A stretch of 64,000 nucleotides of DNA from NCBI GenBank assembly GCA_917880885.1, contig OU862912.1, positions 49,401,117-49,465,116 on the forward strand, read 5' to 3'. Shown here in pieces: positions 32,081 to 43,475 of this stretch (position 1 is the stretch's first letter; each line of letters starts with the position of its first letter). The stretch is from Limnephilus marmoratus (taxonomy: Eukaryota > Arthropoda > Insecta > Trichoptera > Limnephilidae). A program made the translations under genes and the position numbers. Under the pieces are notes generated by a model. It had not been told where the DNA came from, did no database searches, and worked only from the letters and a program-made list of their open reading frames with translations.

Positions 32081-32470
32081 AGAACGGGTTGTTTCACAGA
32101 ATTTAAACAATTCATCAAATTTCAATGTTAATATTCAAGTAGGTACTTGTTAAAGTCCTTTTCAAGTTATTATCCAAGTACAGTGAAATGAGGCGCTCAC
32201 CGGAACAGTAGCCCAACCTGAACCTTTCATTGATTTCAAAGGATCTTTGAAATAGTGAGAACTAAAATTGGGCAACTGTGGCTTCATAGATGTGACAATA
32301 ATATATAATAAATTTTCGCTGATTAAGATTTTTTGTGGGTAGGGCCACTCTTCGGCTGAGCGCCTCAAATAATGGGCACATGATGAAATAACAGAACTTT
32401 CACAGAACTTCAATTTTAACTTTGAAATTTGATGAATTATTCAAATTCTAAGAAACGATTCCTCTTTAGG
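32080..32470. mobile_element. Nested inverted-repeat MITEs downstream of the promoter
   Basis: The outer arms pair TTTCACAGAATTTAAACAAT, TTCATCAAATTTCAATGTTA with AACTTTGAAATTTGATGAAT, TATTCAAATTCTAAGAAACG. Inside, 32,189-32,368 has its own inverted ends TGAGGCGCTCACCGGAA and TTCGGCTGAGCGCCTCA, so one element has landed in another. GTTGTTTCACA-type starts recur at about 22,205 and 49,185. Confidence 0.65.
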
Positions 32471-32870
32471 ATAATAAAATCATCAAATGAGGCACATGTC
32501 AGTATATGTTATTTTATTAACGATCAACGATGAGAAAAATTTAGTTTCTATTCAGTGTTCAGTGAAGCAAATGATAACCAGGAGTAACAGACGTAAGAAT
32601 TCGTGTAAGGCGATGGGTCGAGAGAGTCTAGATGTAGAGGCCAAAAGGTCTATGTCAACCAGTTTTCCCAATCCAGCCCGCCACGCAGTAGTTGGGAAGA
32701 CGCATCTGGTATCAAGACCAAGATAAATCTCACCCCATGGACCCGGGGACCCCTGCTAAGTCATCAAACTTAGCGAACCACCCCAAATTGAGACATATTG
32801 CAATAATTATGAATACCCTCTTGTAATAATTAGTAGCAATTATAGCTACCTGTACACAATAATTGGGTAA
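32471..32870. other. Unassigned sequence downstream of the promoter
   Basis: No gene is supported. AACAGAC/GTAAGA at 32,590 is donor-like and could end a non-coding exon, but nothing confirms it. Confidence 0.3.
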
Positions 32871-32940
32871 GGTTTAGAGCGCTATTTTTCTGAAAAATCA
32901 CCTCAAGAGCGCCATAGTACCTATAGAAAAATATAATAAT

Positions 32941-33560
32941 ACTAGCTGACCCGTAAAACGTTGTTCCGCCATATAAATTATTTCTAGTGAATATTTTGGT
33001 TGTTAAATAAAAAATAACGAATGTATTGTAAGTGTGTGGGGATGGGATCTATGACAGAAAGAGGAACGGAGCGCTGTAGACGATGACCGCCGATAAAAAC
33101 TAAAAAACACCAACACAACAATACATAACAATAACATAGTGATACATAACAAATGCCGAATGAAACGTCAAAATGACGCGACGCTTTTCGTTGTCTCCTG
33201 GATGAAAGTACGATGAGGCGGATGTAGCGCCATCTGTCATTCAACAACATAAATAATTTTGTTCTGTTTGAAATACGAACGACCGTTAAATTTGTTCGTA
33301 CAAAAAACTAAAATCGCGATTAAAAAATGGGAGGGTGGGGTAGGAAGGTGAAAATTTGGGGTTATACGTATTTTTTGATGCCAAATAAAAAAAAAAAAAA
33401 AAAATTCTTTCAAAATGTAGAAAAAACATTCTGGATAGGGACACCCTAATCACCTAGCGGTATGAAATATACTTTACGACCTATTCTCATACCTACCGTT
33501 GGAGCCGTTTCGGAGGAATGCGACCACAAACACCGTGACACGAGATTTTTTATAGATTTG
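32941..33560 (+). mobile_element. RTE-type 3'-end or SINE-like repeat, copy 2
   Basis: Begins ACTAGCTGACCCGTAAAACG, then GCCATATAAATTATTTCTAG, GACAGAAAGAGGAACGGAGC and GCGCTGTAGACGATGA, and closes with CACCGTGACACGAGATTTTT. It is colinear with 22,902-23,652 but has internal deletions. AGATGGCGC on the minus strand near 33,226 is a CTCF-like core also present, with a change, in copy 1. Confidence 0.6.
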
Positions 33561-34532
33561 GCTAATTTATATTATAGGTACGTAGCAAAACCAAAATTAA
33601 AGTAAAACCACTCAAATCACGTATGTACGTAATATGCCTTAAATACGCCCACAAGAGCAAACTCTCAAAGTTCAAAAACAAGAAAATTCTTCATTATTTA
33701 CGTGATTATGCAAAAAATTAAACAATAAATAATCACAGTGATGATACTTCGGACCGAAATAAGAATTCGGCGCGCACTCTTTATCCTGTCGGTCAAGGAC
33801 TCCAGATTCTAATGTGACCCAACAAGTAGAATAAAAATAAATCTTGCATTAGCGAGAGCGCTCAGAGGTCGCGGATTTTAATAGACGCGCCGATCGCTCC
33901 GTGGCGTGATTGAAGAGAAACAGGCACTATCTCGCATGCACTCTTCAAATTATAAATATTATTGACGTGCGTTACGGATTCACAGATTCACCGGATTCAA
34001 CGGCCGAACCCGCTGCAGTTTATCAGCCATTTGAGCGCGTTAGAGGCTCATTTGGTGAAATGGACATTAACTCGGGTTATTTAAAGTCCGCGCAGCGACT
34101 TACCGAGTTTGGATTTGGTTTATGACCGATCAAGTTTGAGATTTACAATGAAATGTTTGACTTCTGAGCTTGGGAGATGGATTCGAATTATTCATCGTTT
34201 ACAGTCATAATTCAAAAGAGTTTATACAACGTATTTATTGATGTAATGAAATTGTTTGCATTTAATCTAAAATTGTTCTTAGTAAAACTGAATACAATCT
34301 TGCAAAGCAATATCGATAAATATAAATAAATTTCAAATCCAGGTACGAGTCCGGGTAGGTGCCCTTTTTTCCATTCGTACTGCAGAAATGAAAAACGGAA
34401 GAAAATCAGAAACCTTTAGACATTCAAAAATATTATCACTAATCTACTATATTTAACGGCAATATCTAAATAGAAAGAAGAAAAAGGTCTGATAGGAAAG
34501 GTATTAACACACATATTTTACATACGTTTTAA
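33561..34532. other. Intergenic or intronic, unique
   Basis: No gene is seen. The segment at 33,760-34,090 is richer in GC and CpG than its surroundings and has no relatives in the window. It could be a regulatory region. Confidence 0.3.
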
Positions 34533-34800
34533 GATTTTCACAACCAAAAGTATTTTTGTTATTTGTTTTTGGGGTGTTATGCCGTGTTGCGCTACCTCCT
34601 TCTTTAGTCAACGTTGCAGTGTCCATCATCGGCAGATGCGTAATTATCAGTGGTGAAATGTGTGCTTATTTACTTGGATGCGATACCGTGTCGCCAGCTC
34701 CACTAACTGATGATGAACACTGCAACGCTGTCCGAAACATTGGCTAAAAAAGGAGGCAGCGCAACACGGCTTAACACCCCAAAAACAAATTACAAAAAAC
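34533..34800. mobile_element. Fold-back element family FB1, copy 2
   Basis: GGGGTGTTATGCCGTGTTGC and CAACGTTGCAGTGTCCATCA on the left mirror GATGATGAACACTGCAACGC and AACACGGCTTAACACCCC on the right. The spacer has AGTGGTGAAATGTGTGCTTA and GATACCGTGTCGCCAGCTCC, as in the 26.4 kb copy in the opposite sense. Confidence 0.75.
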
Positions 34801-35384
34801 ACATATTTTATTTTATTTTATTTTGTTTGGGAGACCAACGGTTTTAGAGCATAATAATATCTGAGTCACAATATTTGTACCATTTACAGGTTTCCACATG
34901 GGTATAATATAAAAGTGAAGTGATTTGAGAGATGATAATGAAAAATTACATTACAAGAACCAAGTTATTTGGGTGGAATGGGGAGAAGGTAAGATGAGGG
35001 GGATCGGTTATGTTGGGGAATAATAATAAAAATACGCATAAAAACAGGAAGTTTATAGGGTGGTGGTTGCAAGAGATGAGTAAATATAGTTATTGTAAAG
35101 TATCGAGAGACCGCCTGTGTGATTTCAGAGTTAAAAATGTCAAATTGTGAACAGTGTGTATTGAAAGTGTGTAGTGCACGAAGTATAAAGAAGTTCTGCT
35201 TAGAATTATGTCTGGTTTGGTTCGTTTGTTGGGAACTCGTTGTTGGATTCGTTATAAGAGTTCAGGGCAATCTACGACGGATCTGGATATTTTTTGTAGA
35301 AAGTATTGTATTTTTTTTTAAAGAACCACAGGTAGAGCATGAGATTCCAAAAATAATTAAGCTTGTAAATGAAAGCTTTTTTTT
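34801..35384. other. Intergenic, possible LINE ORF1 start
   Basis: The frame from the ATG at 35,137 (MSNCEQCVLKVCSARSIKKF and on) is Cys-rich at its start, loosely recalling the zinc-knuckle N-termini of LINE ORF1 proteins. It then becomes hydrophobic and runs into a T-tract. Support is weak. The rest shows nothing. Confidence 0.25.
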
Positions 35385-35796
35385 TTTTTTTTACAGTGAA
35401 TACCGCACAAGAATCTCAACTGCTCCCGTCTGGAGCCAGTGAGACTATGGCATCCCCAATTGGGGTATGTTGTGAGGCTGAAGCTAGTGGGGAGGGGAAG
35501 GAGGTGGGGAAGAGGAAGGTTGGGAAGTACCTGGCTATTCAGATCTGGTCACTAAACACGGCTAAAGCCATTTTCAAGCAACGTTTCAATTCTGAATGGT
35601 GGTCTTACACCAGGGCGATACTAATAGTATCTTCCACTCTGGAACATGCCGCAAATATACTATATATTATTTTAAATGAATTAATTGTGAAATAACACAA
35701 ATTAATCAAATAAAATTTATTTGCGCATGCCGGGTTCGAACCCGCGACCTCCGGAATGTGAGTCAAGAGTCTTAGCCACTGGACTACGGAGGTCGT
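35385..35796 (-). mobile_element. tRNA-derived SINE, best copy
   Basis: Minus orientation. The tRNA-like head at 35,796-35,722 reads GACCTCCGTAGTCCAGTGGC with an intact B-box GGGTTCGAACCCG. The body continues AACACGGC and CAATTGGGGATGCCATAGTC on the minus strand, and it ends in TATTCACTG plus an A-run of about 17. It would be transcribed by RNA polymerase III and mobilised by a LINE in trans. Other copies are at 30,340, 41,285 (split), 48,815 and 55,635. Confidence 0.85.
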
Positions 35797-35945
35797 CCAG
35801 CTACCAGAGAAGTACTAACACAAAGAATTTTGTGAAAAATGTAGAATTAATTTTCGAAGCAATCCTTAACGGCTTAACCAGCCAGCGGCCGAGGATCCAA
35901 ATTTCGTCGAAAGATGTTCTTACGATCGTACAGGGCAGTTCCAAT

Positions 35946-37183
35946 TAGAGGTGGGTAAGTTCTGCATTTTACCGGAAGCCTCCGAGACTTGCCTCCTCTT
36001 AAAAGTCCACGGGTTCTAGGAGCAGGTCCCGGGTCCGAGTTCTTAGGTGCGGACACTGCGGACTGAGCACTGAATGTTGTTGCGGTGCACCGAACCGGGA
36101 CGCACGGGTTCAAAGAACTTGGAGCCAGGACCTACTCGTAGAACCCGCACGACAACTCAGAACCCTGGAGCAGGACAAGACCCACACGAGGGCTCGGACC
36201 CGTCACCCGTGCAATGTAGGTACATTCAATGGACCTACATTGCACGGGCTTTTATTGAGAATTTAAATAAGTAAATTAGCTGTAATGCTTTATTATAAAC
36301 TATTATTTTATAATGCACTTCACCCGTTGAGTAACAATACCAATATACGCTCTAATTGAAAATTACTCCGTGTCTAGTCGAATATTCTAAACAATTCCGC
36401 GATGACGTTAGGCAGCAGTATACTGTTACGCCAAGCGGTCAGGCACGTGCGTGTTGATTGCCGGCCGGGGTAGGAATTACTGAAGACTGAATGAGGAATG
36501 TATCGTGGTTCGTGAGTCGCGGGAGTGGGAGGGAGTGACAAGAGTGGCGGGTGTTTCTCGCGGTTCACGACTCACGTCGCTCGGACCAAGATGCATGGGT
36601 TTGTACTCGGCGATCTCGGGACTTGTAATTCGAATCTGCGCCGCGGCTTCGCGCTGCGGCGTTGAGAAGCTCGAGTGTTTCACGATTCACGCAGTTCCAA
36701 GAACCCGACACTCGCCGAGACTCACGACTCGTGAGTGGAGTGGAGAGTGTAGCGCTTCGGGGACACCGGACGGTTACTACTACTCAGTCACTAGACTCAC
36801 TAGTACCGGAGTACCTCGCCTCGCGGCGAACACGGGGACACAGGAATGTATCGTAGTTCGTGAGTCCGGGAGTGGGCGGAATGAATGGATTGTGTCGCGA
36901 TTCACGACATTCACGTAGCTCGGAATAAGGCGCTTGGGTTTAAAGGAACCCGGGACTTGTATTCGAGTGCCTAGTGGCTAGGAAAGCCGGCCCCGCGGCG
37001 CCGCGGTTTTCGCGCTTCGGCGTTAAGTTGCTCGGGGACCGCCGGATTTATTTGGATGCGAGTACTGGGACTGGACCGGGTTCTCTGGGAGTAGTCGATT
37101 TGAAAAAGGAGTGGGAGTAGGAACCGCTTCCCGCAAAGGAGCGGATCACACGAGCCCATTCCAGCTGAACTGACACATCGCTA
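35946..37183. mobile_element. CpG-rich hAT-like element, 1,238 bp
   Basis: An exact 8 bp duplication GTTCCAAT flanks it (35,938-35,945; 37,184-37,191). The terminal inverted repeat matches at 15 of 20 bases: TAGAGGTGGGTAAGTTCTGC on the left against TAGCGATGTGTCAGTTCAGC read inward from the right. TAGAGGTGGG-type ends are common in hAT elements. The interior is unusually GC/CpG-rich, with tandem CGTGAGTC/GACTCACG motifs and a repeat of 348 bp period. Open frames of 60-137 codons here run across the repeats and are not considered genes. Confidence 0.75.
36494..37050 (+). repeat. Two tandem units of about 348 bp
   Basis: AGGAATGTATCGTGGTTCGT at 36,494 recurs as AGGAATGTATCGTAGTTCGT at 36,842. 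GACTTGTAATTCGA/GACTTGTATTCGA and GCTTCGCGCTGCGGCGTT/GCGCTTCGGCGTTAAG follow in both units. The second unit is partial and diverged. Confidence 0.7.
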
Positions 37184-37815
37184 GTTCCAATGAGAAATAT
37201 TAATTATTCTCCTTACCAGCTTTTTAAAGTAACTCAATACCGATTTTATTTCATTCAAAATTTGCTTTAATTTATCCCTACATCCAAGAATGCTGAAAGG
37301 CGTTATAATAAAACTATTAAAATTGTGTACTTTTTGAAATTATTTATTGATCATAAGTATATATAATTTTTCAATAATGTCTAAGCAAAATAAGAATATA
37401 AAAAAAACTTAAATATATTAATTTGAAAGACCGTAAATAAATATACAAACGAAGTATTTCGTTACAGAACACATGCGCGGACCTTTTGTTAAAATGAATT
37501 TATTTAAAATAAAATTAAAATTCTGAAACATAGCTTTCCCAGACAATTTATTGATTTATTTTACTGCATGATTATATGATTTGAAATGTGTGTTGCATAA
37601 AATAGAATTTTGTTTGAATATTTAACAAATCTGCCAACGAACAATGGTATAATCTTATTATTCTAAAAATAAACATTTTTTCTCAAAATTTAAAACATAG
37701 CTTTACTAGATATCTTTCGAAATCAATTTATATTTTTTTGTGGAAAAAAGTCAATACGTCTAGAATTTGATTTAAAAATGACATATTTCAGGTTTTCTCT
37801 GGTTATTCCCTTGTG

Positions 37816-38396
37816 CGGCAGTCAATTCGTTTTAGCTGAATATACAAAATATTGTATATACGAGTATATTCTACTGTATTAATATAAAAGCATTAAAAAT
37901 TTTACATTGAAAACGGCGAGAATAACAAAATACAAAATATTGTACAATTTTCAGAAAAAGCCATCGCAGATAATATTAGCAGAAAGTTAACAGTTACGTC
38001 AGTTTGCTAACATTTAAATTTGACCGAATCTCGTGTACAGATCGACGGACCAGAAAATTGCCATTGCGGAGATAAACTGTTTTTAAGTAATTAAATAACA
38101 GGTTCACGATGCCATCTTCCGTTTTAATGTAAATTTTGAAAATTTTTACTAATTTAAAATGGTTAACTTATAATAATTGATGTACTAAATACAGCGATGT
38201 TATCGGGGTAACAACAGGAAAATTGCTTTATTAGAAGCTTTCGGTGAATGATTTTGCTAAAACATGGTCATTTTTAAAAGATACGCTTTTAATTGTGATG
38301 AGAAATTATAGAATTTTAAATGCTTTATTTAGCTGACTCATTAATTAAACATTTTTCGTTTGAAATCTAGATATGAGTATATGGTTAAAATCCGTT
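37816..38396. other. Intergenic
   Basis: AT-rich, no gene or repeat recognised. 38,397-38,404 is the target duplication of the next element. Confidence 0.35.
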
Positions 38397-38404
38397 GGCA
38401 CAGC

Positions 38405-40711
38405 CAGTGGCGGACTAAGCCCGTCAGAGGCCCGGGGCGGCAAAGCTGAATGAGGCCCCCCCCCCCCCTAGTAAAAGTTGATGTAATTTTACAAGATTAC
38501 ACCTCGTGTTCCCTTGATCAAAACCTAAACAAGGCTTTAAGATACTATATAATTTATTTTGTTTTATTTTTTATTTCCTTTTTTAAAAGATGCATCTGTT
38601 AATAAGGCTATCACAAAACTTTTTACGGAAATTCGAAAAATTTACGGAGATACACCATTTTAAATTAAACCGTTTTATTAACTATTTTGATTAATCTTTA
38701 CGACGAATCGGCTTACTTACTTATTAAAAAATATGCTACTGATAAATCGAAGCTTTTACTAGCTTTTCAATGTATTGGAATTACAATAAAATTATTATTT
38801 ACGTAACTAAAAATAAAAGCGTAAACTACCAAAAAAATTGTTTATTCATGACTTAACTATGAAGTAATACAAGAAACAATTTTTAAAAAATACCCCTTTA
38901 TGGCTAAGACTATTTTTGAGGTTTTCCATGTTCTAACTTTTTTTCGTTCTTATAAAATTATGCACAAAATAAATAAAAACCCCTTTTTCGCTTACTAGCC
39001 TCGTGCAAAAAGACGAAATTAAAATTTTGCAGGCATGAGATTCGAAATATTTCTAGCGTTTATATTCCTTTTAAACAGTGTGTATGTTGAATTATCCTTC
39101 AGCAAAACTTTGAATGCGTTTTTCTCAAAACTACGTTTTTTAACCTGGTTGACAACATATTAGAAAAATACATTTTCTAGATTTTAAAATCATGTATACT
39201 AGTATTACGTATTGAAGGAATCGCCCCCTTTACCACAGTAAAATTATCCAGCCCCCCCCCCCCCCCTAAAAATTTATTTATAAGAAAAAAAATTGTGGTT
39301 CTTTAAAACTTTGAAATTTTGTAAATTATAATTTTTTACTCTTCCTACTCAAAAAGTGGCCGACCCCTGCCCTAGGGTAAAGGGGCCCCGGGACGTGCAT
39401 TGCCTAGGGGCCCCGACATGTTTAAGTCGGCCCTGGCAGGGCCCGATTGTCCATAAGGCAGTGTAGGCCATTGCCTTTGAAAATCCAGTAACCATAGCCA
39501 GTGCCGTGTTGTCCATAAGACGTGTAGGCAACTGCCTAGGTGCCCCGCATCCGGTAGGAGCCCCTAAGGGTAAGGGGCCCTGGAAACGTGCATTGCCTAG
39601 GGGCCCCGACATGTTTAAGCCCGCCCTGGCAGGGCCGTATTGTGCACAAATCAGTGTAGGCTACTGCCTAGGGGCCACACATCGGCTAGGAGCCCCTATG
39701 ATAAAGGGCCCCGAGACGTGCATTGTCTAGGGGCCCCAAATTGTTTAAGGCCCTGCCAGGCAGGTCTTCGAAAATCCAGTCACTATAGCCAGGTACGTAT
39801 TATCGATAGGCAGTTACCTACATAAGACGTGTAGGCAACTGCCTAGGTGCCCCACATCGGGTAGGAGCCCCTAGTGTAAAGGGGTCCCAACATGTTTAAG
39901 CCGATCCTGGCAGGGCCGTATTGTCTATAAGGCAGTATAGGGCCTCTGCCTTTGAAAGCCTTGGGCCCCGTATCGGGTAGAGGCCCCTAGGGTAAAGGGG
40001 CCCCAAGACGTGCTTTGCCTAGGGGCCTCGACATGTTTAAGCCGGCCCTGGCAGGGCCGCACTGTCCACAAAGCAGTGTAGGCTACTGCCTAAGGGCCAA
40101 GCATCGGCTAGGGGCCCCTATAGTAAAGGGGCCCCAACATGTTTACTCCGGCCCTGACTATGACATCACGTAGGGATTGTTTTATAAAGGGCCCCCTTCC
40201 ATTTTTTTATTTTCATGAACGATGAAAATTTACCATAAAAAAATGAAAATAAAATTCGCTGGTCCGCCATTTTTATCTTTGTTTTAGATATTGAAATTAA
40301 CATGGTGCCGTAGACACTGGATTTTCAAAAGTTTAAGAATTGGTGAATGTAAATCGGATGTATAGTTTGTTTAATATGTTGTCAACCAGGTTGAAAAATG
40401 TGTTAAAAAGTTTCGAGAAATACGCATTCAAAGTTTTTCTGAATAATAATTCAAAACTGTTTCAAACGGTTTCACATAAAATGTTGTATCTCCGTCAATT
40501 TTTCAAATTTCTTTAAAAAAAACTGTTGAGAGCATTCTTAACAAGTGCATCTTTCAAAAATGGAAAAAATTCTAATTTTTTTTACAGTGTTCTGGTGCCT
40601 TAAAGGCTTATTTAGGATTTGATCAAGGGAACATGGAGGCGCTTGGGGGCCCCCCAGGACCGGGGGCCCGGGGCGGGCCGCCCCCCCCGCCCCCCCCTTA
40701 GTCCGCCACTG
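38405..40711. mobile_element. hAT-like element, 2.3 kb, non-autonomous
   Basis: Inverted termini CAGTGGCGGACTAAG and CTTAGTCCGCCACTG are flanked by an exact 8 bp duplication GGCACAGC (38,397-38,404; 40,712-40,719). Inside, the arms stay inverted for some distance: TTCCCTTGATCAAAACCTAA on the left and TTAGGATTTGATCAAGGGAA on the right. The middle is a degenerate tandem array (39,355-40,165). C-runs lie next to both ends and near 39,253. There is no transposase. The call to hAT is firm on termini and duplication. Confidence 0.9.
39355..40165 (+). repeat. Degenerate tandem array inside the hAT element
   Basis: About six copies of a unit that recur every 120-150 bp: CGACATGTTTAAGCCGGCCC, TGGCAGGGCC, GTATTGTCCATAAGGCAGTG, TAGGCNACTGCCTAGGGGCC, CATCGGGTAGGAGCCCCTA and AAGGGGCCCCGAGACGTGCA. 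Units vary in length and order. GGGGCCCC palindromes recur throughout. The short frames across it are by-products of the repeat. Confidence 0.85.
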
Positions 40712-40719
40712 GGCACAGC

Positions 40720-41284
40720 GCGACACTCCAAACACTCGAACGGTGATCACGGGGTCATGAAAATTTCATTGCAGTTTCATCTAAGCTAGGGAGCCTCAAA
40801 TATTAAATTAATAGGCGAAAAACAAAACAGGATCCAACATTGTTTGTTATTTATTTATTTAAACAGCTAAGCATCGCGCGAAGCTAAGTACCTAGTAAGG
40901 ATAGTAAACACACACAAGGAAAATTTGAAGTAGGTATGAAATATAGGCACATAAATTATAACACTTGGGTAATATTTCTAACCTGAGCTTAAATAAATTA
41001 AATTTATTTGAAAAGATGAGGTCCAAATAAAGACGTTATTTTTTTAAGTTATCATACCAGACCCAACAGTAATAGACAAAAGCACGAGGACTAAGGTATG
41101 TACAGAGAATTCTTGTGATTTAGAAGGAAAAGAGTTCTCAGTCTAGGTGAGGAATTTGTCTGTGGATTTGGCTCACTTCCGGCGGCGTCACGCATCGCAA
41201 CCCAACATAATAATGCAACGCGTACCTCTACAAAATAAATAAATAAAAATGCGGGGGAATTATTGTCAAGATTGTTTCATTCTG
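40720..41284. other. Intergenic
   Basis: No gene or repeat recognised. Confidence 0.35.
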
Positions 41285-42296
41285 TAATGACGGCCTCCGT
41301 GGTCGAGGGTAAGGCTCTCGTCTAGCAATCCAAATATCGCGGGTTCAAATCCATGTGTATGTATGTGTAAGGAGATTTTATTTAAGTAATTTGCATTATT
41401 TCACAACTCATTCATTTAAATTAACGTATGGTATCTATATATGCGGCACGTTAAGAGTAGAAGATACTCTCAGTATCGCCTTGGTGTAAGGTCATCATTC
41501 AGTATTGAAACGTTGCTTTAAATACATGCTTAATCCACGTTCAGTGACCAGGAGCGCGATTCCCGTTCTTTTGCGCTAACCTAAATGCTAGCATTCGCCA
41601 ACGATGTAAGGTTGCACATTTTGCGCCGCCTTAGAACCGAGCGATTCCCGTTCTCCCGCTGTGAAGCGATATCCTTACATAATCGTGTTAAGGAGAGAGA
41701 CCTAGTAAAAAATCCTAAAAAATTGGGTTAGAGTTTTTTTGAAAACACTGATAAATGAAATCCAATCTAATAACGCGAGGTTGTCAACCAAAACTTTTAA
41801 AACAATGACTTAACATTGTATTTCATTTTAATCACATCTTATTCTATTTTAAAATAACATAAAAAACCGTTTTGAAGATTTTCGTTTCTTAAAAAGGTAC
41901 CTACCTTATTTGATGGTAGTAACTTTTTTACTCATTCACTGCTTTAAAAGTGAAATGACAGATGTCGCTCATCAAAATATGTCATATTGTCGGTTCGATT
42001 GTTTGCAATTCGATAACTTATTGATTGCTGGACAAAGTAATAACATTAGGTAAGTAAATGCTATAATATATAATGTAACTAAACGCTTTAAATATGTATT
42101 TGCTCCGACTCGAACTGAATTAGCGAACTCGAAGCAATATTATGTCTGTTAACAAGTAAACGCTTTGCGTTTGAGGTTAGGTTTTGTAATGTAGCTCATA
42201 AATTATTATTTTTTGTACTGTATTATTGTGCTAAGAAACATAAGAAAAGTATGTAATTAAGTATTGTGACACTAATTGACGTAATTTCTATTTCAG

Positions 42297-42411
42297 TATG
42301 TTGACTCAACAGGCTGCAAAAGCAATTTAAATACATGTTTCCCGCTGTTCATGAAATGGAGAAACAAAATACTTTGATAATGGTGGTCCACAAGTCATCC
42401 AATCCCAAAAC
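42297..42411 (+). other. Possible 115 bp exon within the 4.27 kb element
   Basis: A polypyrimidine tract and CAG acceptor (TTTCTATTTCAG, ending 42,296) precede the segment, and a consensus donor AC|GTAAGT (42,412-42,417) follows. Other signals fit one transcript: donor TTAG|GTAAGT near 42,050, acceptor TTTCTTTTACAG ending 42,519, and acceptor TTTTTCAG ending 43,503. The segment after 42,519 and that after 43,503 resemble each other (both have TCTTCC, TGATG, and CTGTCGCT.ATGACTGCT). No long frame crosses the exons, so any transcript may be non-coding. Inferred from signals only. Confidence 0.3.
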
Positions 42412-42792
42412 GTAAGTTATTTTTACCAACTTTAAATGGTATTTAACATCATTGTACTTAGTGTATTTTTGGTTTGTATACCCGATAGCTGGCTGAAAAT
42501 ACGTTTATTTCTTTTACAGAGAGAGATCTCTTCCGATATTGATGCGAGTGGCATTGAAATTTGCTGTCGCTTATGACTGCTTTTGACGCCCGCTACCTGA
42601 CAGCACGAGGATAATTCTCTAGACGTCAACTAGGATAATCGTTTCATGAACAGAGGCGGTCGAGGGACTCAAATGTGGCCAAAGACCTTCCCAATGATAA
42701 AGTATTTAAGTATTTTAATATTTTTTTATGGTATATTCTATGTCGGTACTCAACTGATATTGATCATGTGTGTTGAATTGTTTTTGGTGGTT

Positions 42793-43318
42793 TAACGGAA
42801 CCTATGTTATAATCTACGCATTCACAGTTTGCGTCAATTTGATTATTTTATATTAAAACACTTTTTGCAAGTTATGCTTTAAAATATTAAGGTAAATTAA
42901 CTTGGTGCTCGTACGTATTCAATATGAATACATAGTTTTATCCATAAACAAACCCAAATTACTACTCATTTACTGTCAAACTATTGTGAAATTAGATATG
43001 AGCGCATCAGCAGAATGCTGCCTGCTCATTACATAATAATAATAATAAATATTTCAAGAAAGGCTTCACTTACAAATCCAATTTTGTATCGGTGACTCAA
43101 TCCAATATTGTATTTGTTAACCTTTATTGAAAGATTTGAGTTTGTTTATGGACGAAACTATTTATTCATATTGAATACGTACGATCACAAACAATTAATT
43201 TACCTTAATATTTTAAAACATAACTTGCAAAAAGTGTTTTAACCTTAAATAATTAAATTGACTCCACCTGTGTCTGCGCCGCGTGAATGCATAGATTATA
43301 ACTTAGGTTCCGTTGACC
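42793..43318. mobile_element. Fold-back element in the 4.27 kb element
   Basis: The outer arms pair AACGGAACCTATGTTATAAT with ATTATAACTTAGGTTCCGTT. The inner arms pair AACACTTTTTGCAAGTTATG and ACGTATTCAATATGAATA with their reverse complements near 43,160-43,240. The inner part is bounded by TTAA (42,853; 43,239). The core has an ATA microsatellite. The CAAGTTATGCTTTAAAATATTA motif also appears at about 48,755 and, inverted, at 61,712. Confidence 0.75.
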
Positions 43319-43319
43319 G

Positions 43320-43475
43320 AGTTAATCAGATACTTGAGTCGGGGCCATGTCAAGAATCAGAATAATAGAAGAGAATGTATGAGACGATGTATGAATGTAA
43401 ACGAGGTAAGGAGTGTGTGCCAAGACCGAGTTGTTTGGAGGTCCGTCTTCTCTGCCCTGTTAGTTGGTTAAATTT
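43320..43475 (+). pseudogene. RTE-like LINE 3' end fragment
   Basis: GTTAATCAGATACTTGAGTC, GGCCATGTCAAGAATCAGAA, ATGAATGTAAACGAGGTAAG and TGCCAAGACCGAGTTGTTTG match the last part of the LINEs at 1,280-1,440 (inverted) and 8,735-8,830. It ends with GTTAGTTGGTTA. Confidence 0.75.

Larger units (their letters stand above)
35860..37815 (+). repeat. Dispersed repeat R4, long copy, split by a hAT element
   Basis: The two parts are 35,860-35,945 and 37,184-37,815. The second matches the reverse complement of 63,536-64,000 over almost its whole length: TTCAATAATGTC, AAATTAAAATTCTGAAACAT, TTGATTTATTTTACTGCATG, AACAAATCTGCCAACGA and TTTCAGGTTTTCTCTGG. The first matches 22,640-22,710. This is a long AT-rich element of unknown class. 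Confidence 0.55.

Noticed and set aside
36505..36918. 137-codon plus-strand open frame and overlapping frames on both strands
   Set aside because: They lie in a CpG-rich tandem repeat inside a hAT-like element. GC-rich DNA yields long frames by chance, and several frames are open at once.
39253..39267. Homopolymer C/G runs as a specific signal
   Set aside because: Runs near 9,410, 17,850, 38,460, 39,253, 40,680, 59,560 and 61,960 lie in different transposons and may include sequencing slippage. Alone they mean little.
39355..40165. CRISPR-like array
   Set aside because: Units vary in length and sequence, spacers are not distinct, and the array lies in a eukaryotic hAT element.
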